DNA from: Streptomyces albicerus
GTDB lineage: Bacteria; Actinomycetota; Actinomycetes; Streptomycetales; Streptomycetaceae
Direction of reading: 5' to 3'
DNA: 64,000 nucleotides
Assembly (NCBI RefSeq): GCF_008905045.1
Contig: NZ_VWMY01000041.1
Location: 20,162 to 84,161, forward strand
Part shown: one piece after another, positions 26,222 through 35,680 of the stretch
How the letters are laid out: each line of letters opens with the position of its first letter
How positions within the stretch are numbered: position 1 is the first letter of the stretch
Notes under the pieces: model-generated
Databases searched by the model: none
Told to the model about the DNA's origin: nothing
Seen by the model: only the letters and a program-made list of their open reading frames with translations
Translations under genes and position numbers: made by a program

Positions 26222-27598
26222 CTAGCCCCGCCTGATGGTGATCGTCGTCCACGCGCCCACGTGCACCCGGTCGCCGTCCTGCAGTGGTACGGGGACGAAG
26301 GGCTGGATGGGCTCCTCGGCGCCGTTGACCGTGGTGCCGTTGGTGGAGTTCTGGTCGACGACCGCCCAGCTGCCGTCGGGCTGCTGGACGAGGACCGCGT
26401 GCTGGTGCGAGACGCCCGGGTCCTCCGGCGGCACCGACAGGTCGATGTCCGGGGACTCGCCCGTGGAGTGGCGGCGGCGGCCGATCGTGATCTGGTTGCC
26501 GATGAGCGGACGCTGCTGTTCCGGCGAGTACGCGGGCAGGTTCAGGCCCGCGGCCTCCGGTCCCGAGCGCTGCATCATCGCCATGAAGTACTCGCGGTCG
26601 GGCCCGATCGTGATGCTCCACGACAGCGGCTGCTGCTGGTACCCGGGCGGCGCCTGCGTCGAGCCGGGCTGCGGGTAGCCGTAGCCGCCGCCCTGACCGC
26701 CACCGGGGCCGGGAGGACCGCCGGGACCACCAGGACCGCCGGGCGCACCGGTCGACGGGGGTGAGAGCACCCAGTCGTCGTCACCGCCCCCGAAGGACTG
26801 CCCGCCCGGTGCCTGCGGATGCCCGGTCTCCTGCGGGTACCCGGTCTCCTGCTGGTACCCGGGCGGAGCCGTCGGACCGGACTGCTGGTACCCCTGCGGA
26901 GCACCGGGGCCGCCGGGGCCGCCTGGGCCACCGAGACCGTTCTGCCCACCAGGTCCACCGGGACCGTTCGGGCCGCCGGGTCCACCGGGACCGTTCGGGC
27001 CACCCGGCCCGCCGAACCCGCCAGGCATCCCGGGCCCCGGCCCCGTGCCGCCGGGTCCGGGCGGCGGCGGAACCGGTCGTGACGGATCGCCGGGGAACCC
27101 GGACGGGTCCTCGCCGAACGGCGGGATCGGCTCCGCGGGCCGGTTCATCTGCGACGGCCGGGAGCCCTGGTAGTCGTACCCGCCATGGCCGCCACCGTGC
27201 TGTCCTGGCGGCTGCTGTTGGAACCGGAGCGCCGGGTTCGGCCCACCGGGACCGGCACCCTGGCCGGGCCCGGGCGGCCGCGGCGCGGCCGGTGTGTACG
27301 AAGTCGCGGTGTTCGTCAGGAAGTTCCACCGGCACTCCTCGCAGAACGGCGCCCCGCCCTCGCGCGGGGTACGGCACTGCGGGCAGAGCTCCGGCTCGGG
27401 CGCCGGGTCGGGCACCGCGGACAGGTGCGGGCGGCCGCCCTGGCCGGGCGGCGGAGGAGAGCCGGGCGGCGGATAGCCGTAACCGGCGGCCGGGGGCGGC
27501 GGCGGAGGTGGCGGGGGCACGGCACCGGCCATGCGGTGACCGCAGACCTCGCACCAGTCGTCGGAACCCGACTGGTGTCCGTTCGGGCAGGTCGGCAT
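26222..27598 (-). CDS. Double zinc-ribbon, FHA-domain protein of the PknG cluster
   Basis: A 458-residue protein. The first zinc ribbon (CPNGH...CEVCGH, residues 4-22) and second (CPQCR...CEECRW, about 73-91) flank a proline run. Residues 110-330 are Pro/Gly/Gln-rich and low in complexity. The C-terminal FHA domain (about 365-458) has IGRRRHS, DPGVSHQHA and NSTNGTTVNG, the conserved Gly-Arg, Ser-x-x-His and Asn residues that read phosphothreonine. It closes the kinase/phosphatase cluster, so it is likely a reader or substrate of that kinase, as GarA/OdhI are for PknG, though I see no ETTS motif. Confidence 0.85.
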   Translation of the reverse strand: MPTCPNGHQSGSDDWCEVCGHRMAGAVPPPPPPPPPAAGYGYPPPGSPPPPGQGGRPHLSAVPDPAPEPELCPQCRTPREGGAPFCEECRWNFLTNTATSYTPAAPRPPGPGQGAGPGGPNPALRFQQQPPGQHGGGHGGYDYQGSRPSQMNRPAEPIPPFGEDPSGFPGDPSRPVPPPPGPGGTGPGPGMPGGFGGPGGPNGPGGPGGPNGPGGPGGQNGLGGPGGPGGPGAPQGYQQSGPTAPPGYQQETGYPQETGHPQAPGGQSFGGGDDDWVLSPPSTGAPGGPGGPGGPPGPGGGQGGGYGYPQPGSTQAPPGYQQQPLSWSITIGPDREYFMAMMQRSGPEAAGLNLPAYSPEQQRPLIGNQITIGRRRHSTGESPDIDLSVPPEDPGVSHQHAVLVQQPDGSWAVVDQNSTNGTTVNGAEEPIQPFVPVPLQDGDRVHVGAWTTITIRRG

Positions 27599-27689
27599 GT
27601 CGGCGCTTCCCCCTCTCCTGTTCCGGCCCCGGGGGACCGTATGTCGTGCAAACCGCTTGCGTACTGCTTGTCAGAGCCTGCGCACTGCT

Positions 27690-29036
27690 CTACTTCTTTA
27701 CACGAACAGTCTTGGTCGACCGTGTCTCGAGAGTCATCTCGTCGGCCTCCGCGACCTTCGCCTTCAATCGCACAGTACCTGCCGCGGCGTCGACCACGTC
27801 CACCACCTTCGCAAGCAGTTTCGCCGTATCCGCGTTTCCGGAGGCACTGGCGAGCTGAACCGCGCGGCCCAGCTTGGCCGTTGCCCCGTCGGCATCTCCC
27901 GCTTTACGCGCATCCAGGCCCTGTTGGATGACTTGTGCCAGTTCCGCCTGACCTGTGTAGTGCGCGACCTGCGGATTGATCGACGTGGACGCCGCCATGT
28001 CATCGGTCCACACGGCCCGTACGAGCCCCTGAGCGCCCAGGGTCTGCGCGGTGCCGTCGCCCTGCGGGATCACCAGAGAGACGCGGGCGGCGAGCATCTC
28101 CTGGCCGATGCCGGCCTCCGGGACCTCGACGCACACGTGGTAGTCACGGGACTCGTCTCCCCAGGAGCCGGTGGGATAGTCCCCGGCGCGCGGGCCCGCC
28201 TCCGTGCGACGGTCGGTCAACTCCTCGACCGTGGGCGCGACCTGCTTGACGAACTTGATCGACGTGCCCACCGGGGTCCACAGCCGCAGCGCGACGTCCG
28301 CGACCTCCTTGCCCATGGCCGTCTCCATCATCTGCGTGAAGTCGGCGGACAGGCCCGCCGGGTCGGCGACGATGTCGGCGGTGCCGAGCAGCGCGGACGC
28401 GATCCCGGTGACCTCCTTGACCTCCCAGTCCGTCCCGACGCCCCGCGCGTCGGCCGTGAACCGGCCCGCACAGGCGTCCAGCGCCGCCTTCAGGTCCTCA
28501 GGCGACTCGTGTTCGTTGCGGCCGTCGGTGAGCACGATGCCGTGCCGGATCGCGACGTCCGCCGAGGACAGCAGCCGGTCCGCCAGCCGCAGCCAGGTGC
28601 CGATCGCGGTGCCGCCGCCCGCGCTCAGCTTGCGCAGCGCCTGCTTGGCCTGGTCACGGGTCTGCGGATCGGCGACGGCGAGCTGCCCGCCGCCCGGGTA
28701 GACCTCCTTGGCCACATGCGTACCGGCGATCACCGCGAAGTGCACACCGTCACGGACGGCGTCGATCGCCGCGGCCGTCGCGTCACGGGCGCCCCGCATC
28801 TTGGTCGGCGGGTAGTCCATGGACCCGGAACAGTCGACCATGATCGCCACGGCCGCGTCCGGGCCCTGCCCCGGCGTGTAGAGGTGGGGTGCCGCGACGG
28901 CACTCCCAATCGTGCCGCCGCCGGTCGAGGTCACCGTGACGATCGCGTTGACCTCGCGGCCGCCCTCCGGCAGGTACTCGTTCTGGTAGACGTCCACCGA
29001 GAACTGCGGCACGTTCGACTTCGAGAAATTGGCCAT
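27690..29036 (-). CDS. VWA-domain protein (TerY-like)
   Basis: A 448-residue cytoplasmic protein. The VWA domain (about 55-240) has a complete metal-ion adhesion site: DCSGSM, a Thr in GGGTAIGTW and LTDGRNE. A beta-rich C-terminal domain and a charged helical tail follow. ATG 29036 has AGAAGG upstream; the longer open frame to 30497 runs through the phosphatase gene in another frame and is not real. In other bacteria VWA, PP2C and kinase genes occur as a triad (TerY-P). It probably scaffolds metal-dependent protein contacts here. Confidence 0.85.
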   Translation of the reverse strand: MANFSKSNVPQFSVDVYQNEYLPEGGREVNAIVTVTSTGGGTIGSAVAAPHLYTPGQGPDAAVAIMVDCSGSMDYPPTKMRGARDATAAAIDAVRDGVHFAVIAGTHVAKEVYPGGGQLAVADPQTRDQAKQALRKLSAGGGTAIGTWLRLADRLLSSADVAIRHGIVLTDGRNEHESPEDLKAALDACAGRFTADARGVGTDWEVKEVTGIASALLGTADIVADPAGLSADFTQMMETAMGKEVADVALRLWTPVGTSIKFVKQVAPTVEELTDRRTEAGPRAGDYPTGSWGDESRDYHVCVEVPEAGIGQEMLAARVSLVIPQGDGTAQTLGAQGLVRAVWTDDMAASTSINPQVAHYTGQAELAQVIQQGLDARKAGDADGATAKLGRAVQLASASGNADTAKLLAKVVDVVDAAAGTVRLKAKVAEADEMTLETRSTKTVRVKK

Positions 29037-29102
29037 GCCTTCTCTGATCCCCCTCAGGACTCCCACGACGTGTGGGTGATGTCGGTAGGCGAACCGGTCC
29101 CC

Positions 29103-29198
29103 TCCGGTCCTCGGGCCATCCCGGCCGACCCGTTCGAGCCGGTCGCGATCTGCTTGTTCCGGCAGATCCCGTCCGGCCCGCTCAGGCCGGTCCCGTCC
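29103..29198. repeat. Four-copy 24-bp tandem repeat after the phosphatase gene
   Basis: Units start at 29103, 29127, 29151 and 29175, with GG-CGGGA-C core positions conserved on the minus strand. The array lies in the 200-base gap between the PP2C stop and the VWA gene. Confidence 0.75.
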
Positions 29199-29236
29199 GG
29201 CCGTCGAGGCCGATACCGCTTCGCACCACTTCGGCC

Positions 29237-30574
29237 TCAGGCCGATCCTGCCCCCTGCGGCGGGGCCGGGAACGGCAGGACGGCCACTGTTACGTTGTCG
29301 TGGCCCCCGCCGTCCAGGGCGTGGCCGACCAGGACCTGGGCGCTGTGCAGTGGCCGGTCCGCGGCGTCGGGGGGGATGACCTCGGCCATTTCCTCGGCCG
29401 CCTCCGCGTAGTTCCACAGCCCGTCGGTGCACACCACCACTACACCCGGGCGGTCCGGTTTGAAGGAAGCGGTGTGCGGCTCCAGTTCGTACGCGTCCGC
29501 TCCGAGCCAGCCCGTGATGGCGTGGGCGCGCTCGTCCGCGTACGCCTCCGCCTCGTTCATCAGGCCCGCGGCGACCATCTGGGCGGCCCAGGAGTCGTCC
29601 TCGGTGAGCCGGGCCGGGGGTGACGTCCGGTCCACGGGCACCCAGTAGGCGCGGCTGTCGCCGACCCAGCCGACGATCAGCAGGCTGGGGGTGACGATGG
29701 CGCCGACGAGGGTGCAGGCGGGCGCGTTCACATGCGGCTGGTGCTCGTGGGCCGGAGCGGTGCGGTCCGCAAGGGAGTTGACCGCCTCCGAGGCCGCGAG
29801 GATCGCCTCGTGCATGGCCTGCTGCGGGTGTGTGCCGCGCGGCAGGGCGCCCAGGAGGGACTCGTTGGCCGCGCGGGAGGCGGCGAGGGAGGCCTCGTCG
29901 GGGCGGGTCGCCGAGGACACGCCGTCGCAGACGATCGCGACGACGGCGGACGAGCCGTCGGGCAGCGCGGTCGAGGACACCGTGAACGCGTCCTCGTTGC
30001 GATGGTGGCGCAGACCCCGGTCGCTGACCGCGGCGACCGCGCTCAGCTCCTGCTCCATGTGGTCGCGCTCGCGCGGCTGCGCGTGCCCGCAGTTCTCGCA
30101 GTAGCCGTCCCGGTCGACCTGGCCCGCCCGGCAGGCCACGCAGACCTTCATGCCCCCGCCGGGCGTCGAGAAGCCGGCCGCGCGAGGATCGGCGGGCGCC
30201 GCCTCGGGTGGCAGCGGGGCGGCGAGCGGGTACTCGTCCGGTTCCGCGGACGGCGGCGCCGACGGCTGTGCGGGCCGGTCGAACCGTACGCCGGGGCGGT
30301 CGGAGCCGCCCGACTCCCGGCCGTCGATGTCCGCCGGCAGGACCACGGGCGCGGGCGTGTCCGAGCTGTCCGCCTCGGGGGCGACCGGCCAGTCCACGGA
30401 CGCCACGGCCGAAGGGGGCCGCGGCGCCGTGCCGTTCATGGTGACCGCGGGGTTGTCGTCCGGTGGTGCGGGTACGGCCGACAGGTCGTACCCGCACGCA
30501 CCGCAGTAACGGTCACCCGACTCCAGCGGCTCCTCGCAGCTGGGGCAGGCGGACAGTTGGGGCATCTGCGACAT
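29237..30574 (-). CDS. PP2C-family Ser/Thr phosphatase with two zinc ribbons
   Basis: A 445-residue protein. Zinc ribbon 1 (CPSCE...CGACGY) starts near residue 10; a Pro/Ala linker leads to ribbon 2 (CVACR...CENCGH, about 145-165). The PP2C domain (about 175-440) has SDRGLRHHRNEDAF, CDGVSS, GWVGDSRAYW, DGLWNY and GGHDNVTV, so the metal-binding aspartates are intact. ATG 30574 is 3 bases after the kinase stop. It should oppose the PknG-type kinase next to it. Confidence 0.9.
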   Translation of the reverse strand: MSQMPQLSACPSCEEPLESGDRYCGACGYDLSAVPAPPDDNPAVTMNGTAPRPPSAVASVDWPVAPEADSSDTPAPVVLPADIDGRESGGSDRPGVRFDRPAQPSAPPSAEPDEYPLAAPLPPEAAPADPRAAGFSTPGGGMKVCVACRAGQVDRDGYCENCGHAQPRERDHMEQELSAVAAVSDRGLRHHRNEDAFTVSSTALPDGSSAVVAIVCDGVSSATRPDEASLAASRAANESLLGALPRGTHPQQAMHEAILAASEAVNSLADRTAPAHEHQPHVNAPACTLVGAIVTPSLLIVGWVGDSRAYWVPVDRTSPPARLTEDDSWAAQMVAAGLMNEAEAYADERAHAITGWLGADAYELEPHTASFKPDRPGVVVVCTDGLWNYAEAAEEMAEVIPPDAADRPLHSAQVLVGHALDGGGHDNVTVAVLPFPAPPQGAGSA

Positions 30575-30577
30575 CAA

Positions 30578-33211
30578 TTACACCCACGTCCGGGGGCGGT
30601 AGCGGTTGGCGCGCTCCACCAGATCGATCCTCTCCTCGCCACGCTGGGCGAGCCGGGCCAGTGTCCGGTACGAACGCTCCAGTCCGAAGCGCAGGCCCCG
30701 CTCGTCCAGGTCACTGCCGAGCAGTACGGTCCGCGCCCCGGTACTCGGCGGGGCGGAACCCTGGCTACCGGAGAGTACCCAGTCCAGAGCGCAGCCAAGG
30801 ACCTCTGTGGACAACTGCTCGCGGCGCACCGCGTCCAGACCGTATCCGTCCAGCGCCTCGACCTGGGCCGCGGCCGAGGTCAGGTCGTCCAGGAACGGCG
30901 CGTCGGCCATTGCCTGGCCGGCAACTACCGGACCCGGCATTCCCTGGCCGTTCGCTCCCCGACCCGGCGTCGCCGGACCGGGCGGCGGCGGTGCGGCCTC
31001 GCTCAACCGCTGCCTCAGCCGCGCCCGTACGGCGGCGACCCGGGCCGCCGTGTAGTGGATCGAGGCTTCCGGCACCGACTCCAGCGTCCGTACGGAGCCC
31101 CGGCGGTCGCCCGCCGCGAGCTGGACGCGGGCCAGGCCGAACGCGGCGCTCACATAGCTCGGGTCGGTCGTCCACACCAGGCGGTAGTACTCGGCGGCGT
31201 TGTCCAGCTGCCCGAGGACCTCCGCGCACAGGCCGAGGGCCAGCTTGGGGGCGGGCTCGCCGGGGAACGCGTCGTAGATCGCGTCGAAGGACACCGCCGA
31301 GACCTCGAAGTCACCGGTCGCGAGCGCCGCCACGCCCCGGTACCAGACCACCCGCCAGTCGTCGGGGTGGTCCGCCTCCAGGGCCTCGAGGGTCCTGGTC
31401 GCGCTGTTCAGTTCGCCCATCTCCAGGCGCGCCCGCAGTTCGCGCAGCCGCAGCTCCAGGGAGCCGGTGGGCGCCGCGTGCAGCGCCGTGATCAGCTCGG
31501 CGGGCGCGGACGTCATGAGACCGGCCAGGAACCCGGCGTTCGGGTCGCCGGGGTCGACCCGGGGGACCGGCAGCGCGAGCGCGGCGGCCGCGGTGTTCAG
31601 CGGCCTGACGAGGGAGCCCGCAGCGGGTGCGGGGGCCGGCGGGAGGGCCGGCGCGCCGTTCGTCCCGGACGTCAGCTCGGGTGCGCCCTTCTTCCCCCGT
31701 ACGGGAATGACCCGCATTCCCAGCCGCGACACATCGCCGTCCAGCTCGCCGAACAACTCCGTGTCGGTGACCTTCAGTTCGGGCCCGAACAGGGTGGACA
31801 GCGCGGGCCGCGCGCGCCCGGTCTGTACGGAGACGACCTCGCGCAGCACACCGGTGAGCTGCTCGGCCATCTCCTGCGCGGAGGCGAACCGGCGGGCCGG
31901 GTCGGGGTCGGTGGCCCGGACGAGGAGCCGGTAGAACGACTCGTACGTGCGGAAGACCTCGATGTTGTCGGGGTCCGGCAGGGAGTCCACGAACACGTTC
32001 GTGTAGCCCTGGAAGTCGAAGGTCAGGACGGCGAGGGTGCGGGCGACCGTGTAGAGGTCGGAGGCGACCGACGGGCCGAGCTCGGCGACCTCCGGCGCCT
32101 GGTAGCCGACGGTGCCGTAGATGGCCGACTCGTCGTCGTCCATCCTGCGCACCGCGCCCATGTCGATCAGCTTGAGCTGGTCCTCGGTCTGGATCGCGTT
32201 GTCGACCTTGAAGTCGCAGTACAGGAGGTTGCGGCTGTGCAGATGGCCGAGGGCTTCGAGCGCCTCGATGCCGTACGCGCACGCCTGCTCCACCGGCAGC
32301 GGATCGCGCTTGCCCGCCTGCGTCCGGCGGTCGTTGGCGATCTCCTTGAGGGACTTGCCGCCGACGTACTCCATGACGATGTAGCCGTCGAGGGAACCGG
32401 TGCGCTGGTCGAGATGCTCCACGAAGTTGTAGATCCGCACGATGTTCGCGTGCTCGATCTCGGCGAGGAAGCGGCGCTCGGAGATCGCGGCCGCCATCGC
32501 GTCCTGGTCGCCCGTGTCGAGGAGGCCCTTGAGGACCACCCAACGGTCGGACACCGCGCGGTCGACGGCGAGATAGACCCAGCCGAGCCCGCCGTGCGCG
32601 AGGCAGCCCACGACCTCGTACTGCCCGTGCACGATGTCGCCGGTCTGCAGCTTCGGCACGAACGAGTACGGGTGGCCGCACTTGGTGCAGAAGCCCTCCG
32701 TGCGCCCGGCCCTCTCACCGCGCGAACGCCCCACCGGGGCACCGCAGTCGGAGCGCGAGCAGAACCGCTTCCGCTCGGGGACCTCGGGATTCTCCTGGAC
32801 CATCTCGCGCGGGTCGGGACGCGGCACGTCCGGGACCTGCACGAGGCCGACGCCGAGCCGGCCGCGGCCCGAGGACCCGGTGGTCTTGCCGGAGCTGCGC
32901 ACCGACACCGAGCGGCCCGTCGTCCGGCCCGACAGCGAGCGCGAGAGGCGGCCCGACACGGAGCGCCGGGACTGGGCCGAGCGGGACGAGGAGCGAGAGG
33001 ACGCGCGGGAGCTGGAGCGCGAGCTGCCGCTGCCGGAACTCCGCGAACTGCTCTTGCCGCCCCCGGTGATCCCGGTCGGCGCGGACCCCACCATGCCGCT
33101 CGACGAGACGACCGGCGCCAGACCGCAGGTGTCGCAGTACAGCTCGCCGCCGCCCACGTCCTCGTACGACCCCGAGCAACCGGGCCGCTGGCACTGTTTC
33201 TGCTCACTCAC
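30578..33211 (-). CDS. pknG: PknG-type Ser/Thr protein kinase with zinc ribbons and TPR
   Basis: An 877-residue soluble kinase. Zinc ribbon 1 (C-x-x-x-x-C ... CDTCG, to about residue 30), a Ser/Arg-rich linker (50-110) and ribbon 2 (CSRSDC...CTKCGH, about 147-182) replace the rubredoxin of mycobacterial PknG. The kinase domain (about 195-450) has a glycine-loop (GCLAHGGLGWVY), VVLKGLL, the catalytic YCDFKVDN and LIDMGAV in place of DFG, as in PknG. The C-terminal half is TPR-like. GTG 33211 has GGGGGA upstream. In mycobacteria PknG controls glutamate metabolism under GlnH/GlnX; both are encoded here. Confidence 0.9.
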   Translation of the reverse strand: MSEQKQCQRPGCSGSYEDVGGGELYCDTCGLAPVVSSSGMVGSAPTGITGGGKSSSRSSGSGSSRSSSRASSRSSSRSAQSRRSVSGRLSRSLSGRTTGRSVSVRSSGKTTGSSGRGRLGVGLVQVPDVPRPDPREMVQENPEVPERKRFCSRSDCGAPVGRSRGERAGRTEGFCTKCGHPYSFVPKLQTGDIVHGQYEVVGCLAHGGLGWVYLAVDRAVSDRWVVLKGLLDTGDQDAMAAAISERRFLAEIEHANIVRIYNFVEHLDQRTGSLDGYIVMEYVGGKSLKEIANDRRTQAGKRDPLPVEQACAYGIEALEALGHLHSRNLLYCDFKVDNAIQTEDQLKLIDMGAVRRMDDDESAIYGTVGYQAPEVAELGPSVASDLYTVARTLAVLTFDFQGYTNVFVDSLPDPDNIEVFRTYESFYRLLVRATDPDPARRFASAQEMAEQLTGVLREVVSVQTGRARPALSTLFGPELKVTDTELFGELDGDVSRLGMRVIPVRGKKGAPELTSGTNGAPALPPAPAPAAGSLVRPLNTAAAALALPVPRVDPGDPNAGFLAGLMTSAPAELITALHAAPTGSLELRLRELRARLEMGELNSATRTLEALEADHPDDWRVVWYRGVAALATGDFEVSAVSFDAIYDAFPGEPAPKLALGLCAEVLGQLDNAAEYYRLVWTTDPSYVSAAFGLARVQLAAGDRRGSVRTLESVPEASIHYTAARVAAVRARLRQRLSEAAPPPPGPATPGRGANGQGMPGPVVAGQAMADAPFLDDLTSAAAQVEALDGYGLDAVRREQLSTEVLGCALDWVLSGSQGSAPPSTGARTVLLGSDLDERGLRFGLERSYRTLARLAQRGEERIDLVERANRYRPRTWV

Positions 33212-33230
33212 GCTGCATCCCCCTTGTCGC

Positions 33231-34556
33231 TCACGCTCCGGGCCCCCTCCGGTCCTGCGGTCCGCCGTGACCGGGGACCCTGGGCACCAGCAGTTCGGCG
33301 GCCGCGTGCTGGTAGCGCAGCACCGCCTGTTCCGCCACGCGCAGGTCGCAGGGCGCGCTCCACAGCATGCGGCGCGCCGCGTCGTACCGCTCCACGAGCA
33401 GCGGGTCCTCGGCGAGGCCGTGCCGGGCGACCTTCGCCTTGTACGCGTCGAGGCGGCCGCGCAACTCGGCGCGGACCGCCAGCGGCGCGGTGACCGCGCT
33501 CAACGACTCGCGGGCGCGCAGCAGTTCGTACTCGGCCTTCTCCTCCAGCGACTCGAGGAGCGGCGAGAGACGGTGCCACTGCGCGTGCCTGCGGTACTCG
33601 GCGGCCGTCGCCAGCTGCTCCTGCAGCTGCGTCGGCGGGCCGCTCACCGCGGGCACCTCGGACGCGGCGATCTTCGCCAGCACCTCGCCACGCGCGGACC
33701 GGGCCTCCGCCAGCGTGCGGTCCGCGCGGGACAGCACGTCCCGCAGCTTCACCAGGCGCGCCTCCGCGTCCTGCCGCACGGTGAGCACGGCGTCGATCTC
33801 GCGGCGCACCTCCTCCAGCGCGCGTGCCTCCCGGTCGTAGCGCGTGGTGTCGGGGCGGCCGCCGCCCGGCGCCGAACTCCCGTGCGCGGGAAGCCAGAAG
33901 GCCAGCGGGTCCGACACCACCTGCTCGCGCAGCGAGGTCAGCGTGCGCGTGATCCGCTCCAGGTCGTCACCCGACGGGTGCTCACCGGGCCGTACGCCCA
34001 CGGAGTGCGCGAGCTGGCGGGTGCGCTGCAACTCCGCGGCCAGTAAATCGATCCGGGCGGGCAGCGCCGACCAGACCGCGTCGGCCGCGACGACCATGTC
34101 GAGCGACTGCGCGTACAACTCGTTCATACGGTCCACGAGTTCGGCGAGGGTGAAGCGCTCGCTGAGCTTGCCCGTGCCCGCCATCGTGGGGGCGGCAGCC
34201 GTGGCGGACGCGCTGCCGGCCACCGTGACGCTCTCGCCGCGCAGCAGCTCCGTCAGCTCCGCGAGGTCGTCGCGGTTGGACCAGCGTCTGCGCGAGCGGA
34301 TCTCCCGCGCGGAACGCAGAGCGTCGGCGTACGCGTCGAAGTACGCCCACAGCAAGGAGATCGACGCCTCGGCGGCCTGCCAGCGCTCCTTGGTCGTGCC
34401 CGTGAGCTCGGCGCCTTCGAGGAGTCTGCGGCCCGCGTGGTCCTGCAGGGCGAGGAGCGAGGTCTCGATGGCCTCGTGCTCCGCGCCGAGCCGCGCCAGC
34501 GCACGGTCCACCTCGTCCCGGTCCATTACCGGCCCGGAGGGTCCCGCGGCGCCCAT
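33231..34556 (-). CDS. Coiled-coil protein of the PknG cluster
   Basis: A 441-residue, Ala/Arg/Glu-rich, almost entirely helical protein with heptad character over most of its length and no membrane segment or catalytic motif. It sits between glnH and pknG in the same orientation, 19 bases before the kinase gene. A scaffold between the membrane sensor and the kinase is my inference. GAGGGG precedes ATG 34556; ATG 34526 is an alternative. The mycobacterial glnX-glnH-pknG operon has no such gene. Confidence 0.75.
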   Translation of the reverse strand: MGAAGPSGPVMDRDEVDRALARLGAEHEAIETSLLALQDHAGRRLLEGAELTGTTKERWQAAEASISLLWAYFDAYADALRSAREIRSRRRWSNRDDLAELTELLRGESVTVAGSASATAAAPTMAGTGKLSERFTLAELVDRMNELYAQSLDMVVAADAVWSALPARIDLLAAELQRTRQLAHSVGVRPGEHPSGDDLERITRTLTSLREQVVSDPLAFWLPAHGSSAPGGGRPDTTRYDREARALEEVRREIDAVLTVRQDAEARLVKLRDVLSRADRTLAEARSARGEVLAKIAASEVPAVSGPPTQLQEQLATAAEYRRHAQWHRLSPLLESLEEKAEYELLRARESLSAVTAPLAVRAELRGRLDAYKAKVARHGLAEDPLLVERYDAARRMLWSAPCDLRVAEQAVLRYQHAAAELLVPRVPGHGGPQDRRGPGA

Positions 34557-34652
34557 CGATCACCCCTCGCTTCGTCCGTGTTGCTCGGTTGCTCGGTTTC
34601 CTGCTTCGTCTCTATGAACTATGCGTCCTTCTGAACCTCTGACACATCTCGG

Positions 34653-35666
34653 CTACCGGTACTGGACCGGGGGCGGCCCGGTCGTCTCGCCGAGGCTCGC
34701 GGCGAGCCACTTGTCGTACGACTGCTGCCAGCCGTTCTTTCGGTAGTCCACCAGGACCTGGTTGACCCGGCGTACCAGATCGGCTGCGTCCTTCTTCATC
34801 GCCACGCCGTAGTACTCCTCGGTGAACGGCTCGCCCTTGAGCTCGACCGTCGGGTCCTGCGCGGCCTGGCTCGCGGCGAGCGCGCCGTCGGTGACCACCG
34901 CGTCGACCTCACCGAGCTGCAGCCTTACCAGGCAGTCGAGTTGGTTCGGCACGGTGGCGGTGATGTCGGCGGACGCGACGAGGTCGCCGTCCTTCTGGTC
35001 CGCCTCCAGTGTGTCGTACGCGGTGGAGCCCGTGGCCGAGCAGATCCGCTTGTCCGCCAGCGAGTCGTCGTACCCGGTGATGTCCGACTTCTTCGGGGCG
35101 AGCACCTGCTGGCCGGTCTCGAAGTAGGGCGAGGAGAAGGAGACGTCCTCCAGCCGGGCGCAGTTGATCGTCATGGTGCGTACCACCATGTCGACCTTGT
35201 CGTTCTGGATCGCCGGGATGCGTTCGATCGTCGGGATGGCCTGGAAGCGGACGTTGTTCGCCTTCTTGCCGACGATCTGGTCCGCGATCGCGTGCACGAG
35301 GTCGATGTCGAAGCCCTCCAACTGGGCGGTCTTCGACGTGCTGTTCGGGTCGCGGTAGCCCCAGCGGAAGCTGTTCTGGTCGACGCCGACGGTCAGATAG
35401 CCGCGCTCCTTGATGGCCTGGACCGTCGCGCCGTTCTGGTCGCCGGAGGCCGGCGACAGGCTCTGGTCCTGGGGGTCGGTGCACTCCTCGGCCTTGGCCT
35501 GGTCGCCCTGGGTCACGCCCTTGCCGTCGACGCCCGTGCTGCCGTCCTCGCGTGACTGGGCCACCGGCAGCAGCAGCGCGAAGACCGCCGCGAGGGCGCA
35601 GACGACCGCCATCGCACCTACTCCGCCCCAGCCCCTCAGGCCGGCCCGCAAACGTCGTGCGTTCAT
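34653..35666 (-). CDS. glnH: GlnH-like amino-acid binding protein, membrane-anchored
   Basis: A 337-residue solute-binding protein of the glutamine/aspartate family (SBP_bac_3). The N-terminal helix is GAMAVVCALAAVFALLLPVA. The domain from about 80 has GYLTVGVDQNSFRWGY, LEGFDIDLVHAIA, VDMVVRTMTINCAR and DAVVTDGALAASQ, the ligand-site segments. No lipobox is present, unlike the mycobacterial lipoprotein, so it is probably held by its N-terminal helix. It should sense extracellular Asp/Glu/Gln-type ligands and pass the signal to GlnX; no permease gene is nearby. ATG 35666 is 14 bases after the glnX stop. Confidence 0.88.
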   Translation of the reverse strand: MNARRLRAGLRGWGGVGAMAVVCALAAVFALLLPVAQSREDGSTGVDGKGVTQGDQAKAEECTDPQDQSLSPASGDQNGATVQAIKERGYLTVGVDQNSFRWGYRDPNSTSKTAQLEGFDIDLVHAIADQIVGKKANNVRFQAIPTIERIPAIQNDKVDMVVRTMTINCARLEDVSFSSPYFETGQQVLAPKKSDITGYDDSLADKRICSATGSTAYDTLEADQKDGDLVASADITATVPNQLDCLVRLQLGEVDAVVTDGALAASQAAQDPTVELKGEPFTEEYYGVAMKKDAADLVRRVNQVLVDYRKNGWQQSYDKWLAASLGETTGPPPVQYR

Positions 35667-35680
35667 TGTCGTGCCCCCTC

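Noticed and set aside
27690..30497. A 935-codon frame that would fuse a new domain to the VWA protein
   Set aside because: The N-terminal part translates the PP2C gene out of frame and a 24-bp repeat; a good ribosome site precedes ATG 29036.
29732..33493. A 1253-codon plus-strand frame across PP2C and PknG genes
   Set aside because: Low-complexity Arg/Gly product, antisense to two well-supported genes.
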